A stretch of DNA of 64,000 nt from Antilocapra americana. Taxonomy: Eukaryota; Chordata; Mammalia; Artiodactyla; Antilocapridae. The DNA is taken from assembly GCA_007570785.1 (NCBI GenBank), contig ML661885.1:32708331-32772330 (forward strand). The letters run 5' to 3'. The translations under genes were made by a program, and so were the position numbers. This document shows positions 23,862 to 35,850 of the stretch, one piece after another; within the stretch, counting starts at the first letter, position 1, and every line of letters begins with the position of its first letter. Below the pieces are notes generated by a model. That model made no database searches, was not told where the DNA came from, and saw nothing but the letters and a program-made list of their open reading frames with translations.

Positions 23862-24668
23862 AGTTCAGTCAGTTCAGTTCAATCGCTCAGTTGTGTCTGA
23901 ATTTTTATAACATCATGGACTGCAGCAGGCCAGGCTTTGCTGTCCACCACCAACTCCTGGAGCTTCCTCAAACTCATGTCCATCGGCTTGGTAATGCCAT
24001 CTAACCATCTCATCCTCTGTTGTTCCATTTTCCTCCTGCCTTCAACCTTTCTCAGCATCAGGATCTTTTCCAATGAGTCAGTACTTCGTATCAGGTAGCC
24101 AAAGTATTGGAGTTTCAGCTTCAACATCAGTTCTTCCAATGAATATTCAGGACTGATTTCCTTTAGGATGGACTGATTTCAGTCCAATACAGTCCAAGGG
24201 ACTCTCAAGAGTCTTCTCCAACACCACAGTTCAAAAGCATCAATTCTTCCGCTCTCAGCTTTCTTTATAGTCCAACTCTCACATCCATACATGACCCCTG
24301 GAAAAACCATAGCTTTGACTAGTCGGACCTTTGTTGGGAAAGTAACGTCTCTGCTTTTTAATATGCTGTCCAGGTTGGGCATAGCTTTCCTTCCAAGGAG
24401 CAAGTGTCTTCTAACTTCGTGGCTGCAGTCACCATCTGCAGTGATTTTGGAGCCCAAGAAAATAGTTTCTCACTGTTTCCACTGTTTCTCCATCTATTTG
24501 CCATGAAGTGATGGGATCAGATGCCATGCTCTTAGTTTTTTCAATGTTGAATTTTAAGGCAGCTTCTTCACTGTCTTCTTTCACTTTCATCAACAATCTT
24601 TCAGTTCCTCTTTGCTTTCTGCCATAAGGGTGGCATCATCTGCATATGTGAGGTTATTGATGTTATGA
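23862..24668 (-). mobile_element. BovB LINE 3' part
   Basis: Antisense BovB of about 0.8 kb from the 3' tail ('cagttcagttcaatcgctca') to the RT core ('catcatctgcatatgtgagg', the YADD region read backwards). A small local rearrangement is visible at 24165-24200, where 'ggactgatttc' is repeated. Confidence 0.9.
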
Positions 24669-25369
24669 GGCTTAGAAATGTTTAAAAATGAATGTATGTG
24701 TTAGTAAGAGATGAATGTATGTTAGTAGGGCAAACCAAATTATCCAAGTTTCCTTTCTAAATCAATAAACTTTGCCAAATACTCAATTATTTCAATTTTT
24801 TAAAAATGTTGTACATGTGACTAACATTCTCCTGTATTAAGCTATTCTCCTTCACTAATTCAAACTATTTAGATTCAGTTTCTTAAAAAGAAAATTAAGG
24901 CAAAACTCCTTTAAACTTGCTTTTTTATCAGAAAGAAATGTTATTATTCTAAATCAGGTCAAAAACTTGTGACTATTTGTCTTAAAAAGCCACAGAAGTG
25001 TGAATGTTGAGGTCAAGTTGTTATAGGCCAAGTTTAAGTTGTTATATTTGTGGCATTTTTGAGACTTCAGAGTAAATAGTTATTTTGAGTCCCTGTGCTT
25101 TAAAGAGTTTAGCCCTATAGTAGTAATTTTCTACCTGAATATTTATTTCTTTTTGACAACCTCTTCTACCTTAAGCTTTTAACAAACATGATACTTTTGT
25201 CAAGTATATGTTACAATAGAGAGTTTCTAACCACCTACTACCAGACTATTACTTTTCCACTTGTTGATTGTCATATTCCTCTCCTCCATATTTCCTTACT
25301 TTCATTCCTCCCTTCTTTCCACTCCCATACTCTCTTCCTTCCTTTCTTATCCAATATGCTTTGACTTTT
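24669..25369. other. No gene recognised
   Basis: AT-rich DNA. Pyrimidine-rich at about 25262-25350. Confidence 0.45.
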
Positions 25370-25485
25370 TGGTTTGACACTCCACTTGGCACTGGGGATA
25401 CTGAAATAAATAAACCATATTCCCTGCTCTAAGGAATTTTCATTTTGGTGGTAAAGATGGGAACTGAAACTGACAGATGTGTGGT
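25370..25485 (-). mobile_element. Possible L2 3' end
   Basis: 'ggcactggggatactgaaat' followed by 'tattccctgctctaaggaat' resembles the reversed L2 3' terminus. Short and diverged. Confidence 0.4.
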
Positions 25486-26584
25486 AAATATGATTGCAGA
25501 AATATATGAAGAAGATTATGGGAGCAATGAGGCAGGACTGAGATGCCTCAACATCTTAGTTACTTGAGAGAGGGCAGTGCAAATTCATATTCAAAGACAG
25601 AAAGAACAAATTTAAGGTCTGAGATACATGACTATGACACCCACACATTTCTGGATCATGAGTTTCAAAATATAAATCATTTTATCTCCTAAAAATAATA
25701 TTCTTTTAAAAATACTATTTTCCACACTTACACAGACATCTGAAAATATGCATTAATTTGAAATCAACTTCTGTCTCCTTCCGATAATCAAACCATTGAA
25801 GTCAGCTTCTCTGGTGTAGCAGGAAATCCCTTAAGATTGTCAGAAGTGCTAACCCACTCCAGTGATTGGATTCTCAGAGCTCAATTAAAAAAGAAATAGC
25901 ACATCTGGTCATGAAATTTAAAATATTTATGAGGATAAAAGGCCTTTAACAGTTTTTAAACTATTAATTCACAGCTAGATGGAACGAGAATACTTTGGAG
26001 TCTTTTACTTCATTATAATTACTATGACAAAATGTACCAACCATTTCCCTTTTGGTTTAGCTTGAGGATCATATGAATGCTTGATTTTCTGATAATTTTA
26101 AGATAGCTTCTCTCTTTCTCTCCCTCAAGAGAATTTTGATGTTTACTGTTGTTGAGAGAAGGCAGTGAAAAAGGAACTCTCCAGTTTATGAAAGATCATC
26201 AGCATGTTCTACTCAGTAGACCACCAGCTATCTAAAGTGATCCAGTTGAGCAACTGGTTACGTTGGGAGAGCTTTAAAACATCTTGGGTGGAGGTAAATG
26301 GGTTGTAAGACATTTAATACACAGAAACAATGGCTTATAGAACAAAACACTGAGACTTCTCTGGCATTTTTAGAAAGACTGATAAGATAGGGAAGTGTTC
26401 CTTTTACAAGCTGGCATGTATTACACTGGGAAGCACTTGCAAGTAGAGATGTTTCGTCTCTAACTTGCAGCATCTAGCCTGCCTGACCAGAGTGTGTGCT
26501 CACTAAATTTCACTAAATGTGTGAAGCAATAAATGTGATGTGTAGACGGCAACATAATAAATAATTACTAAGTATAGTTAGGTA
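25486..26584. other. No gene recognised
   Basis: About 1.1 kb of unique-looking DNA. No supported feature. Confidence 0.45.
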
Positions 26585-26776
26585 AAGTGAAAATCACTCA
26601 GTTGTGTCTGACTCTTTGCGACCCCGTGGACTACACAGTCCATGGAATTCTCTAGGCCAGAATACTGGAGTGGGTAGCCTTTCCCTTCTCCAAGGGATCT
26701 TCCCAACTCAAGGACCGAACCCAGGTCTCCCACATTGCAGCCGAATTCTATACCAGCAGAGCCACAGGTAAGGCTA
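26585..26776 (-). mobile_element. Bov-tA SINE
   Basis: Antisense copy of the subtype with 'ctacacagtccatggaattc' and 'ggccagaatactggagtggg'. Right end 'gcagagccacaggtaaggct'. Confidence 0.9.
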
Positions 26777-27246
26777 TAGCTAAGTAAGGGGTGGACAAAT
26801 TAAGTTGCCTTGCATATTTGAAATGTGCAATTTCATTTTCCTTGGTATTGTTCTAAGACAGCATCTGTTTTTACCATCCTAATCATAAATCTTGAAGAAA
26901 TACATGCCATAGTCTCATCTGACATGACTATAAGGAATATGTAAGACTTTAATAAACGTACAAAAATAGAAATGAAGGCTCTGCTGAGTTAAGAGAATTT
27001 GGTAGTTACTTTGTCTGCCCACACAGTGAGGAGGAGATAGAGTAATACAGTAATGATCCATTTAATTCTTTCTAAAGTATTTTTGATAGACATGTGTCAT
27101 AACTCAGCAGATGCGACAGTGACATTGATTCTGCACAGTAACAGATTTTTTCATTACATATTTTACAGTTCACTATGGTGTTTTTTCCCCAATATTTAGC
27201 CTTGGTTTCTGTTGCTACTTGAAGTTACTCTGTCTTGACTTTTGGG
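26777..27246. other. No gene recognised
   Basis: Unique-looking DNA. Confidence 0.45.
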
Positions 27247-27415
27247 AGCTTCCCAGGTGGCTCAGTGGTAGAGTCTGCCAGCCAAAGCAGGGGACCCAAG
27301 AAACGGGCGTTCAGTCCCTGGGTTGGGAAGATCTACTGGAGGAGGGCACGGCAACCCACTCCAGCATTCTTGCCTGGAAAATCCCACAGATAGAGAAGCC
27401 TGGGGGGCTACAGCT
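27247..27415 (+). mobile_element. Bov-tA SINE, 3'-shortened
   Basis: Sense copy from 'gcttcccaggtggctcagtg' to 'ggggggctacag'. The terminal BovB-derived tail is missing. Confidence 0.88.
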
Positions 27416-28640
27416 TTTTATTTTTGTCTTGATTTTTAAAAGCATGGATTTTATCTTGCAGGCTGAGACATGCATTACATTCTAATTCTCATTAGGATCA
27501 AAGAAAGATAGGATTCTTACCAATAAGAGCTCTGTCTCACAGAGCTAACATTTCACATTGCTATTTGGTTCTCATTGTAGCAAAGCATCCATTTTAGTTA
27601 ATTTCTGCTACAACCACTGCCAGATTACCAAATGCCCTTTTCCTTGTAACACTAAAGTCATAATGTTAATACAGACTAGTGAATCAGGCTTATTTTGCTT
27701 ATACATTTTGCAAAATAAGGATGCTGTTTGTAGAAGTGCTATGTTCCTGACATTTTACTATGAATTTATACTTCAATTCTTCTGTTGCTTATTTTCCTTT
27801 TCCTTTTCTTATTTTTATTTGAAACCCACTATCCACTAAAAAAAAAAGAGATTGGATTGGGCATTTCTTTTTTTCTGGAGCATTTCCTTCTTTTTTGATT
27901 AGAGGCTTTTATTTTCTATGTTTCAATGTTCAGATGTTGTTGTTTTAACCAAAAGCACTTATTTGTACCTATTCGTTTTAGCTATCATGGTAGCAAAATA
28001 GGAGAATTATATGAAATAATAGATTTCAGGTTTAAATTCTTCACTCACCAATTGATTTACACATTCATTTATAAATCTGAACTGAGCCCTATAAGTTGGA
28101 GTCTACTTAACTGTCTTTTGTTTTCTTATTTACAGATACAGTTTATATTTTATCCAAAACTGAGAACTACATTATTGCAGGCTTCAGATTATTTGGGGTC
28201 CTTAACCAAAAATTTATTTCAGACTTATGATGAGATAGACACTATGTTCCACCTGGGGAGTTGGGAATTAATTAAACCTGGTACCTACTTCAAGGAGTCT
28301 AAGGAGATAGAAAAATGTATGAAAATACATCATATTCAAATGCTTTCATAGGTATTAGAAAACCCAACTCAAACTGGCATTTTGTTGACTTCTTATCAAG
28401 GAGCTCAGATAGGAGAAAATTCAGCACAATCTAACCTTGACTTTTATTCTGTTTCTTTGTGCTTCTTTAACCTCTTGCCTTCTGCCATATATCGATTTAT
28501 CCTCGGGCTAACTTACCTGGTGGTTCTAAACAGAAGCAGGGACTCTGCACTTCCTCCATTTTCAACCATCATGAAAATTATACATTTTACCTTGATGTAA
28601 TATTTCTGAGTCAGGTGTGGCTAGGGGAGTCCCTGTTTCT
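27416..28640. other. No gene recognised
   Basis: AT-rich, unique-looking. The 141-aa frame at 27926-28351 is the longest non-repeat frame in this area. It shows no domain, has F/Y/I-rich composition typical of AT-rich DNA, and has no splice or promoter context. I treat it as chance. Confidence 0.45.
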
Positions 28641-28654
28641 GGCTTCCTTTTTCT

Positions 28655-28655
28655 G

Positions 28656-28686
<31 letters not shown>

Positions 28687-28804
28687 CCTTTACATTATCG
28701 TGTTGGTTTTGCCATACATTGACATGAATCCGCCATGGATATACATGTGTCCCCCTTCCAGAACCCCCTTCCCACCTCCCTCCCGATTCCATCCCTCTGG
28801 GTCC
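28655..28804 (-). mobile_element. L1-BT 3' UTR fragment with target-site duplication
   Basis: Begins with a T run (reverse poly(A)), then 'gttggttttgccatacattg' and 'ccagaacccccttcccacct'. It is flanked by the perfect duplication 'ggcttcctttttct' at 28641-28654 and 28805-28818, so this is a single severely 5'-truncated insertion of about 150 bases. Confidence 0.95.
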
Positions 28805-28818
28805 GGCTTCCTTTTTCT

Positions 28819-29726
28819 TAACGAATTGCTATAGCCTGAGGGAGTGTGATAAGTCTTATTGATTTGTGCCCTTCAGCAGAGGGTAGAGGTGGTGTTCACC
28901 AAACCACAAAGCTACCAAGCAAAAGAGAAAGACAGTTACTTAGAAGGAGGTTCAAATAGTGTAACAAAAGAGAATGGTAAAATGGGAAATTGGCATTGGT
29001 AAGGCAGCCAGTGACTGGCTCTGGATGGCATCAGTTTTCCACCCACTCCCACTTCATGTTCAGACTCAGCATTTTATTATTATGGTATCCTGATTACAAA
29101 ATTATCCAAATCATTCTACGTGCCAAATAATATGACTTTGTAGGTTCTTGCAGCAAGAGAAAGTCTATTCTTCTATTTCATAAATCGGTGCTTAGCTGGT
29201 GATTGCATTTAACACAATAATGAAAATGGAAATGATCCTGATCTATGCTTGCCTCCCAAAAGGCTTATGTACTTCCACTCACTCTTAGGACCCTGCTGCT
29301 GCCACCCTGTGAACTAGCCCGCTAGGTTGGCTGAAGGCTGGAAGCCCACACAGAGACAAGCAGTCATTTCAGTTCAGACCGTCCCCGATGGATCAGTGTT
29401 CCAGTATTGACCACAGACACATGAGTGAGCCTAGTCAAGGCTAGGAGGATCTGGTAGGGAGGGCACACAAGGATTTATGTAGGGTGACAGTTGTTTGGTT
29501 GTGATTCTGAAATCCAATAAACTCTTAAAAACAACAGCATTTTTTATTAATTTTCAGTAAATTCATTTGACAACAAAAACAAATCTAAATTTATTGAAAG
29601 GCTACTTACTTACTTACTTTATCCAAACTAGTATGAGTACCCATTTCACTGAAAAATATATGAATGTGTTTGATGACAGGCTGCTGCCACAGGTCCTACT
29701 GGGGATTTTACAAAATATATTATATA
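28819..29726. other. No gene recognised
   Basis: Unique-looking DNA with a short (TACT)n-like tract near 29603-29619. Confidence 0.45.
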
Positions 29727-30051
29727 TGAACTTCCCTGGTGATACAGTGGATAGCAATCCGCCTGCCAGTGCAGGGGATGGGTTTGATTCCTGGTCTGGG
29801 AAGATCCCACATGCCATGGAGCAACTAAGCCGGCGTGCCACAACCACTGAGTCTGAGTTCTAGAGCCCACGAGATGCGGTTACCAAGCCCGCGTGCTGCA
29901 ACTGCCGAAGCCCACATGCCTAGAGCATGTGCTCTGCAACAAGAGAAGCCACCTCACTGAGAAGCCTGTGCACCGCAAAGAAGAGTAAGCAGCCCTTGCT
30001 TGCTGCAGCTGGAGAAAGCCAGTGGACAGCAATGAAGACCCAGTACAGCCA
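29727..30051 (+). mobile_element. CHR-type cetartiodactyl SINE
   Basis: tRNA-derived head ('cttccctggtgatacagtgg') followed by the repetitive body of CHR SINEs ('gcccacgagatgcggttacc', 'cccgcgtgctgcaactgccg', 'gagaagccacctcactgaga', 'aatgaagacccagtacagcc'). It is older than the Bov-tA copies around it. Known to be shared by whales, hippos and ruminants. Confidence 0.85.
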
Positions 30052-30117
30052 ATATATATACACACACACTTGAATATATATACATATACATATAAAATTG
30101 TATACCTCTATATATAT
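30052..30117. repeat. (TA)n/(CA)n simple repeat
   Basis: Imperfect TATA/CACA tract that grew from the tail of the CHR SINE. Confidence 0.85.
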
Positions 30118-30960
30118 GCAAAGTTTTAGCTTTTTAAATTATATAAAGAAAAACCCAAATCAAACCAGAACCAAAACAAATAGATCACTTGACTTTTGAA
30201 ATATATCAGGCTCAAGAATTTGGGGACCCAAAAACTATTTGGCCCAGAATGTCACCCCCATTTTTTCCTCTCTTACCATCCTACTCACAAAGAATCTTCC
30301 CTAATCTTCTTACACTCTTTTTTTTTTTTTTTAATTACCCCTCTCCCTCCTCCTTCAAAATCCCTCTCTTGCAGCCTCTCAGTGTCTGACTTCAGCCTCC
30401 CTCCCACTCTGGGATTTTCCTCCACCACCTCTTTCCTGAAATAGTACTACTCCTATCTCTCTCAGCTCCCCGGTTTGCACCCTCACGTATCACACAGCTC
30501 AGCAAGTCGAAAGATATTCCTTGACATTTGCTTTCTTTTGAAGGGAAGTGGAGGTTGGAGATCCAGAGCTAAAAATGATGACTAATGTTCTCCCCTTTCA
30601 CACTTATAAACAAATATAGATAATGATATATTACTGATGCTCCGATAGGAGTATAAAATATCAGTTAGGCTGAGGTACAAAGAAAGTAGTGATCAATTCA
30701 GTCCAGGGTGGGGAAGGGTTATTAAAGAAGTTTATAGAGAAACCATGTTCTGGAAGACTTGACCTATACTGACATGTGGGGAATGAAATTCAGAACCAGC
30801 TTATCTAAGTAGGAGAGGCAGGTTTTGGAAAGTAACACTGTGGCTTCGACTGGGAATATCAGTGAACTGCACATAGTTCATGAAGCTGGAGCACATGGTG
30901 GGAGGTGAGGAAGAGGAGTTAGGCAAAGGCCAAGTCATAAGAAAACTTTCTCTGAAAAGT
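30118..30960. other. Mostly unclassified; old repeat traces
   Basis: Pyrimidine-rich at 30280-30440 with a T12 run. From about 30740 to 30930 the wording (ttctggaagacttgac, 'catgaagctggagcacatgg') recalls a common ancient mammalian repeat that I cannot name. No gene. Confidence 0.35.
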
Positions 30961-31155
30961 GGAGTCGCTCAGTCGTGTCTGACTCTGTGACCCCATGGAC
31001 TGTAGCCTCCCAGGCTCCTCCATCCATGGGATTCTCCAGGCAAGGGTACTGGAGTGGGCTGCCATTTCCTTCTCCAGGGGATCTTCCCGACCCAGGGATT
31101 GAACCTGGGTCTCCCGCATTGTAGACAGATGCTTTACTGTCTGAGTCACCAGGGA
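30961..31155 (-). mobile_element. Bov-tA SINE, low divergence
   Basis: Antisense copy from 'gtcgctcagtcgtgtctgac' to 'gtctgagtcaccagggact'. Close to consensus by eye. Confidence 0.92.
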
Positions 31156-31421
31156 CTGTCAGTGGAGCAGAAGTCAAGAGAAATTTCTAAAATATGAAAA
31201 GCAGATAGGATGTGATGGAAGAAATATAAGATCACTAAATAGAAACTATCAAAACAGATGGAGGAATAAATCCAGCATGAAATCTCCACCATGAAGGGTA
31301 TAATAAATAAAAGAATGACCAAAGATCTGAGGAAAGATATTTTGAGAAAGAGAGACAAAATCAAAATTGATATAGCTATAAATTTGAGTATATTCTATAA
31401 TTAATATCCATGGAAAGTTAA

Positions 31422-31460
31422 GGCGAGATCAGGCGTGTTCAGGGTGGTATCGCCGGAGAC
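31422..31460 (-). pseudogene. 3'-truncated 5S rRNA retro-insert
   Basis: On the minus strand this 39-base insert reads as the first ~39-40 nucleotides of vertebrate 5S rRNA with about five substitutions. It starts exactly at the 5S 5' end (GTC at 31460). It lies between perfect 17-base duplications 'tatccatggaaagttaa' at 31405-31421 and 31461-31477, the mark of a LINE-driven insertion. There is no poly(A) tail, and the 3' two-thirds of 5S (including the internal promoter) is absent, so it cannot be transcribed as 5S. Confidence 0.87.
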
Positions 31461-31649
31461 TATCCATGGAAAGTTAAAGCAAGATATTACATTTAGAAAA
31501 TAAGAAATAGCATAGACAGTTACAAATAAGAAAGAAACAAAATGGCCAGGAAGTGAAAAATATAATTGTTGAAATTAAACAGTTAATAGATGGACTGCAC
31601 AGCATAATGGAAGCAGTTGAAAAGCTAATTAAAAGTTAAAAAAAAAACA

Positions 31650-31765
31650 ACATACTGACACTTACTGGATCACTTAAATGTCAAGCACTTCTAAGTGCTC
31701 TGTATACATTTTATTTACTTCTTCCTCACAATAGTCAAATAAGCAATACTATTACGACCTTTATT
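31650..31765 (-). mobile_element. MIR SINE fragment
   Basis: 'ggatcacttaaatgtcaagc', 'actattacgacc' in antisense MIR order. Cut off on the right by an L1. Confidence 0.6.
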
Positions 31766-32345
31766 TTATTTTGTTTATTTATTTTTTATTGTTTTTTATT
31801 GTTTTTGCCATACAATGACATGATATCACCATGGGTTTACATATGCTTCCCCTCCAGAACCCCCCTCCCTCCTCCCTNNNNNNNNNNNNNNNNNNNNNNN
31901 NNNNNNNNNNNNNNNNNNNNNNNNNNNNNNNNNNNNNNNNNNNNNNNNNNNNNNNNNNNNNNNNNNNNNNNNNNNNNNNNNNNNNNNNNNNNNNNNNNNN
32001 NNNNNNNNNNNNNNNNNNNNNNNNNNNNNNNNNNNNNNNNNNNNNNNNNNNNNNNNNNNNNNNNNNNNNNNNNNNNNNNNNNNNNNNNNNNNNNNNNNNN
32101 NNNNNNNNNNNNNNNNNNNNNNNNNNNNNNNNNNNNNNNNNNNNNNNNNNNNNNNNNNNNNNNNNNNNNNNNNNNNNNNNNNNNNNNNNNNNNNNNNNNN
32201 NNNNNNNNNNNNNNNNNNNNNNNNNNNNNNNNNNNNNNNNNNNNNNNNNNNNNNNNNNNNNNNNNNNNNNNNNNNNNCTTTTACAAGTGGCTATCCAGTT
32301 TTCCCAGCACCACTTGTTAAAGAGGTTGTCTTTTCTCCATTGTAA
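31766..32345 (-). mobile_element. L1-BT insertion interrupted by the assembly gap
   Basis: Left of the gap is a reverse L1 3' end (T-rich, 'gtttttgccatacaatgaca', 'tccagaacccccctccctcc'). Right of the gap is reverse ORF2 (cttttacaagtggctatcca ... gttgtcttttctccat). Both pieces are one antisense, 5'-truncated L1. The long open frames reported across the Ns are meaningless. Confidence 0.88.
31878..32277. other. Assembly gap (400 N)
   Basis: Exactly 400 undetermined bases, a round size that may be a placeholder or an estimate. Confidence 0.99.
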
Positions 32346-33312
32346 TTAAACTGTAGGACTTTTATAAAACTCACTTACAACCACACCAACCCCCAGAGAG
32401 CACATACTAACCACTGCATAGAATACAGAAGACTGAATCTAAGAATCACTTTAGAATGCAATACAAGAAGATAAAAAGATGGGTATAAAGAAATAAAGGT
32501 TAAGAACAAGAAGAACAGATCTAGAAGCTACAGCCTCTAAGAGCTTACTGTGAGCCATCAGGGAACCCCGATGAAAAGGAAGTAATATTTAAATGAATGA
32601 AGTTAAAACTTAGACAATGGAGATAAAGTATAGGATTTAAGAAGAGGATTGCCATAATCAGACTTTTTTCTTTCATAAAGATCCATTCACAGGCAGCGTT
32701 AAGTATGAATTACAGGCTCATGATTATAGGCAAGGTACTACCTGTCAAATAATTGCAGTAGTCTAGACAAGAGGCAATGAGTGAGTCTACACTGAGGAAG
32801 GAGAGAGAAGGAAGAACAACCAAGGACAAAGTCAGAAAACTGCTGCTAATAATAATGGTGAGATATCAAAATGCCACATCACTTACCGTAAAAGTTTAAG
32901 GACATTAAAAAAAAAGTTAATGAAGTACAGCCACCACCTAAGACATTTGTTAATCTAGGGTCTCCAACAGTAGCATAGAAGAATTGAATCACAAAGTGTC
33001 ATGAAAAACACAAATCAAAATATGAAATATTCTTATCTGATGTGAGTGTTGAAAATAAAATAGTCATTTCTTTATAGCAATATATCCCAAAGTTTATTAT
33101 ATAACACTAGTTCTATAAGATGTTTTGGGAAAATTAAAGATTCATAATCTTATAAGGTTGGGGAAACTTTAAAAACAGGGTTTACCCTTACAGCCTCAAA
33201 TTATACCTTAGCAGATTAAAGAGTCTCAGGAGTATTATAATAATGAAATATGCTGAATTTTTAGAATGGAATATTCTTCAGAAATATTTAGCTATATCCC
33301 ATGACACTAATT

Positions 33313-33316
<4 letters not shown>
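32346..33316. other. No gene recognised
   Basis: AT-rich. 32640-32800 may be part of the same ancient repeat suspected at 30740-30930 ('aattgcagtagtctagacaa'). Confidence 0.4.

Positions 33317-33349
<33 letters not shown>
33317..33349. repeat. (TG)16 microsatellite
   Basis: Uninterrupted TG dinucleotide tract, a likely length polymorphism. Confidence 0.95.
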
Positions 33350-33351
<2 letters not shown>

Positions 33352-33375
33352 AGACACATATATATGGAAATATAT

Positions 33376-33596
33376 GGTCTTCCCTGGTGGCTCAGCGGTA
33401 AAGAACCTGCCTGCAATGCAGGAGCCACAGGAGATGCAGGTTCAATCCCTGGGTCAGGAAGATCCCCTGGAGGAGGGCCTGGCAACCCACTCCAGTATTC
33501 TTGCCTGGAGAATCTCATTGCCAGAGGAGCCTGGTGGGCTACAGTCCATAGGGTCGCAAAGAGTCAGACACGACTGAAGCAACTTAGCTTGCATGC
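33376..33596 (+). mobile_element. Bov-tA SINE, low divergence
   Basis: Sense full-length copy from 'ggtcttccctggtggctcag' to 'agagtcagacacgactgaag', followed by a (TGCA)n-like tail. Confidence 0.93.
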
Positions 33597-34499
33597 ATGC
33601 ATACGATATTAGAGGTATATATTAAAACATTGACAGGAATCCAAGTTTTATTATTCATGTGCTGTATATTCAAAGTGTGAGATATAGCTGTAAAGTGTTA
33701 TTATGCCTTTCAAATATTTTATAGAAAAGGAGGCTGTGAGGATAAATGAGGAAAATTCAAATAGAACATAACAGTGTAATTGAGTAATATTACTCAAAAG
33801 ATTAGCTGTAATAATAAATCTAAGATAAAGTTTTTACTCTCTTTAATGTTAAAGGAAAGAAAAATACAATAATTGCTTAAACCACTATCCATTGGTAGAT
33901 AACCAGATCCCTTCTTTCCCCCATCTGAGCTCCTTTTTGGCTCAGGAGGGGCTGCAATTAAGGAAAGAAAGCTAACTGCTGTGCTAAACAAGTTCCAAAC
34001 CTCACCACCACAATAGAAGCTTGTTTTATGCTCACATCTGAGTCTGATATGGATCAGACTCTTCTAAGTTGTGATTCAGCTCCCAGATTGCTTTCATATT
34101 GTGGCTTCAAGGTCATTCTAGCATCATCTAGACAGCACATGGCATGAAATGGAAACATCAGATCCTTAACTATCTTATACTGGAAGTTAGGACACATCAT
34201 TTCCATACACATTCTATTTACCAGAGCCAGAAATGTGGCCCCACAGAGATGCAGGGCGGGGGCGGGGGGCACATCCATAGCTTGGATTGGTGCATCTTCC
34301 TGATGAATTGACCTTTTATCATTTTTATTTCCCTTCATCCCTGGTAATACTTGTCATCCTGAAGCCCACTTTAATATAGCCACTTCAGCTTCCTTCTGAT
34401 TAATGTCTGCACGATATATACATTTTTTTCCTGTAACTTATCTGTATCATTATATCTAAATTTCACTGTCATTATCTCTTGCTTGAAGATGGTTTTTAT
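33597..34499. other. No gene recognised
   Basis: Unique-looking DNA with a G-rich run at 34254-34269. The 94-aa antisense frame at 34054-34338 has no recognisable domain. Confidence 0.4.
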
Positions 34500-35105
34500 A
34501 TGCTATTTGATTACACCAAACTAGTTCCTTTTCAATCTATTCCCCAGCATGGTCTTTTAAAAATTCAAGTATGATCTTATTATCCTGCTTAAAAACCACC
34601 ACTGACATTTTGTTGTTTTTAAAATTAAGTCCACACACCTTATCCTTAATTATAAGTCCAAAGATGATCTGTCCTCTAGGACACTTCCAATATCATTACT
34701 GACATTCTTTCCCTCACATTTCATACTACAGACATACTGAACTTTTTCAACTCCAGTAATTTACTTCTGAATTGCCTCCTGCTGTTCATCGTGCTACTTC
34801 ATTCTTCAAAGGACTAACTTCTTTCTATATTTATCTCACTTGGATATTCTATCATCGAGAAGTCTCCTTTGACCTGTAAATTCTGAAGTCCTCTTCCTTT
34901 ATGTTCCCACTGTACCATCTATTCCTTTATCACAGCACTGATGAATTGGCATTATACTTGCCTATTAAATTGGCACATCCCCCATTAGATTGTAAATTCC
35001 CCCAAAGTAAGGATGTATCCATTCAGTTCATAGTTGTACATCTGGCACTTAGCATAGAATCCTTTGACATTTAATTAATACTTGTTGAGTGAGTGGCTGA
35101 ATTAT
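34500..35105 (+). mobile_element. L2 LINE 3' end
   Basis: Sense L2 with 'ttatcctgcttaaaaaccac', 'aagtccacacaccttatcct', 'gatctgtcctctagg', 'attagattgtaaattccccc', 'catctggcacttagcat' and 'acttgttgagtgagtgg' in canonical order. Ends at the L2 3' terminus. Confidence 0.75.
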
Positions 35106-35534
35106 TGAATATGATTAATGACTTCAGCAAGAAACTTTGGTGCAGTAATAGACCCATAAGCTGGATCATATCTTGAAAAAGAGAAGTGAAAGGACAGGGA
35201 GAAAGTTGAAGTCAGTTGAACATTTCTTGAATAAATGACAAAGGAAAGCATGGTGACGTGGTGTTAAAGGGACCGTATGACTGCATACTCTCCCACCCTC
35301 CATGCATAGCAAGATGCTGGGTGAAAAAGCTAGAAAAAAAACCATTTTATAGTTCTTCTTAGGATGAGAGAATAAAATTCTTAGATTATGATATAAACTC
35401 TTAAAGTAGAGATTCAAAACAGGTACTTGAAAGTTGAATTCTCTCCAAAAGTATATTGATCTTTTATTATGAACTACTACATACAGAATGGTGCATGAGA
35501 TAGAGTCACCTTCAGTATTTAACTCAAGAAGAAT
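35106..35534. other. No gene recognised
   Basis: Unique-looking. The 124-aa antisense frame at 35166-35540 shows no motif and is judged chance. Confidence 0.4.
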
Positions 35535-35850
35535 GCTCATATATGTATATCTAGGTCAAGAAGTAGAAAGGTACGGTGTCCCAACACCTCTCCTTTCGCT
35601 TTCTCCAAATCATTATTTCCTCTCTCCCTTGAATATGTAGCCTCTATCTTGAAATTTATGGTAATCACAGCCTTGATTTTCATATTATTTCACCAGTATT
35701 GCACAGTACTCTGGTGTAATTTTGCCTCTTTAGCTAACAATAGAAATGGACTTACACAGTTATACAATAGTATTTTTTAGTGGCTAGCTTCTTTTCTTCA
35801 TTCTAACTTTTGGGTTTTTAAAATATTCACTTATCCAGAATGTGTGCACG
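35535..35850 (-). mobile_element. Old L1 (L1M/HAL1-type) remnant
   Basis: 'aatttatggtaatcacagcc', 'agtattttttagtggctagc' resemble the same antisense L1M region seen at 1495-2040. Confidence 0.5.

Noticed and set aside
27926..28351. 141-aa frame in unique DNA
   Set aside because: Composition is that of random AT-rich sequence. No domain, no splice context and no CpG island nearby.
29614..30065. Cys/Ser/Trp-rich minus-strand frames at 29.6-30.1 kb
   Set aside because: They lie within the CHR-type SINE, whose repetitive GC-rich body gives open frames on both strands.
31799..32349. Long open frames (172-173 aa) around 31.8-32.3 kb
   Set aside because: They cross the 400-N gap, and the readable ends are antisense L1.
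33317..33349. CRISPR-like or regulatory reading of the regular short repeats
   Set aside because: Simple TG/TA microsatellites without spacers, in a mammalian genome.
35166..35540. 124-aa antisense frame
   Set aside because: No motif or gene context. It ends in an old L1 region.
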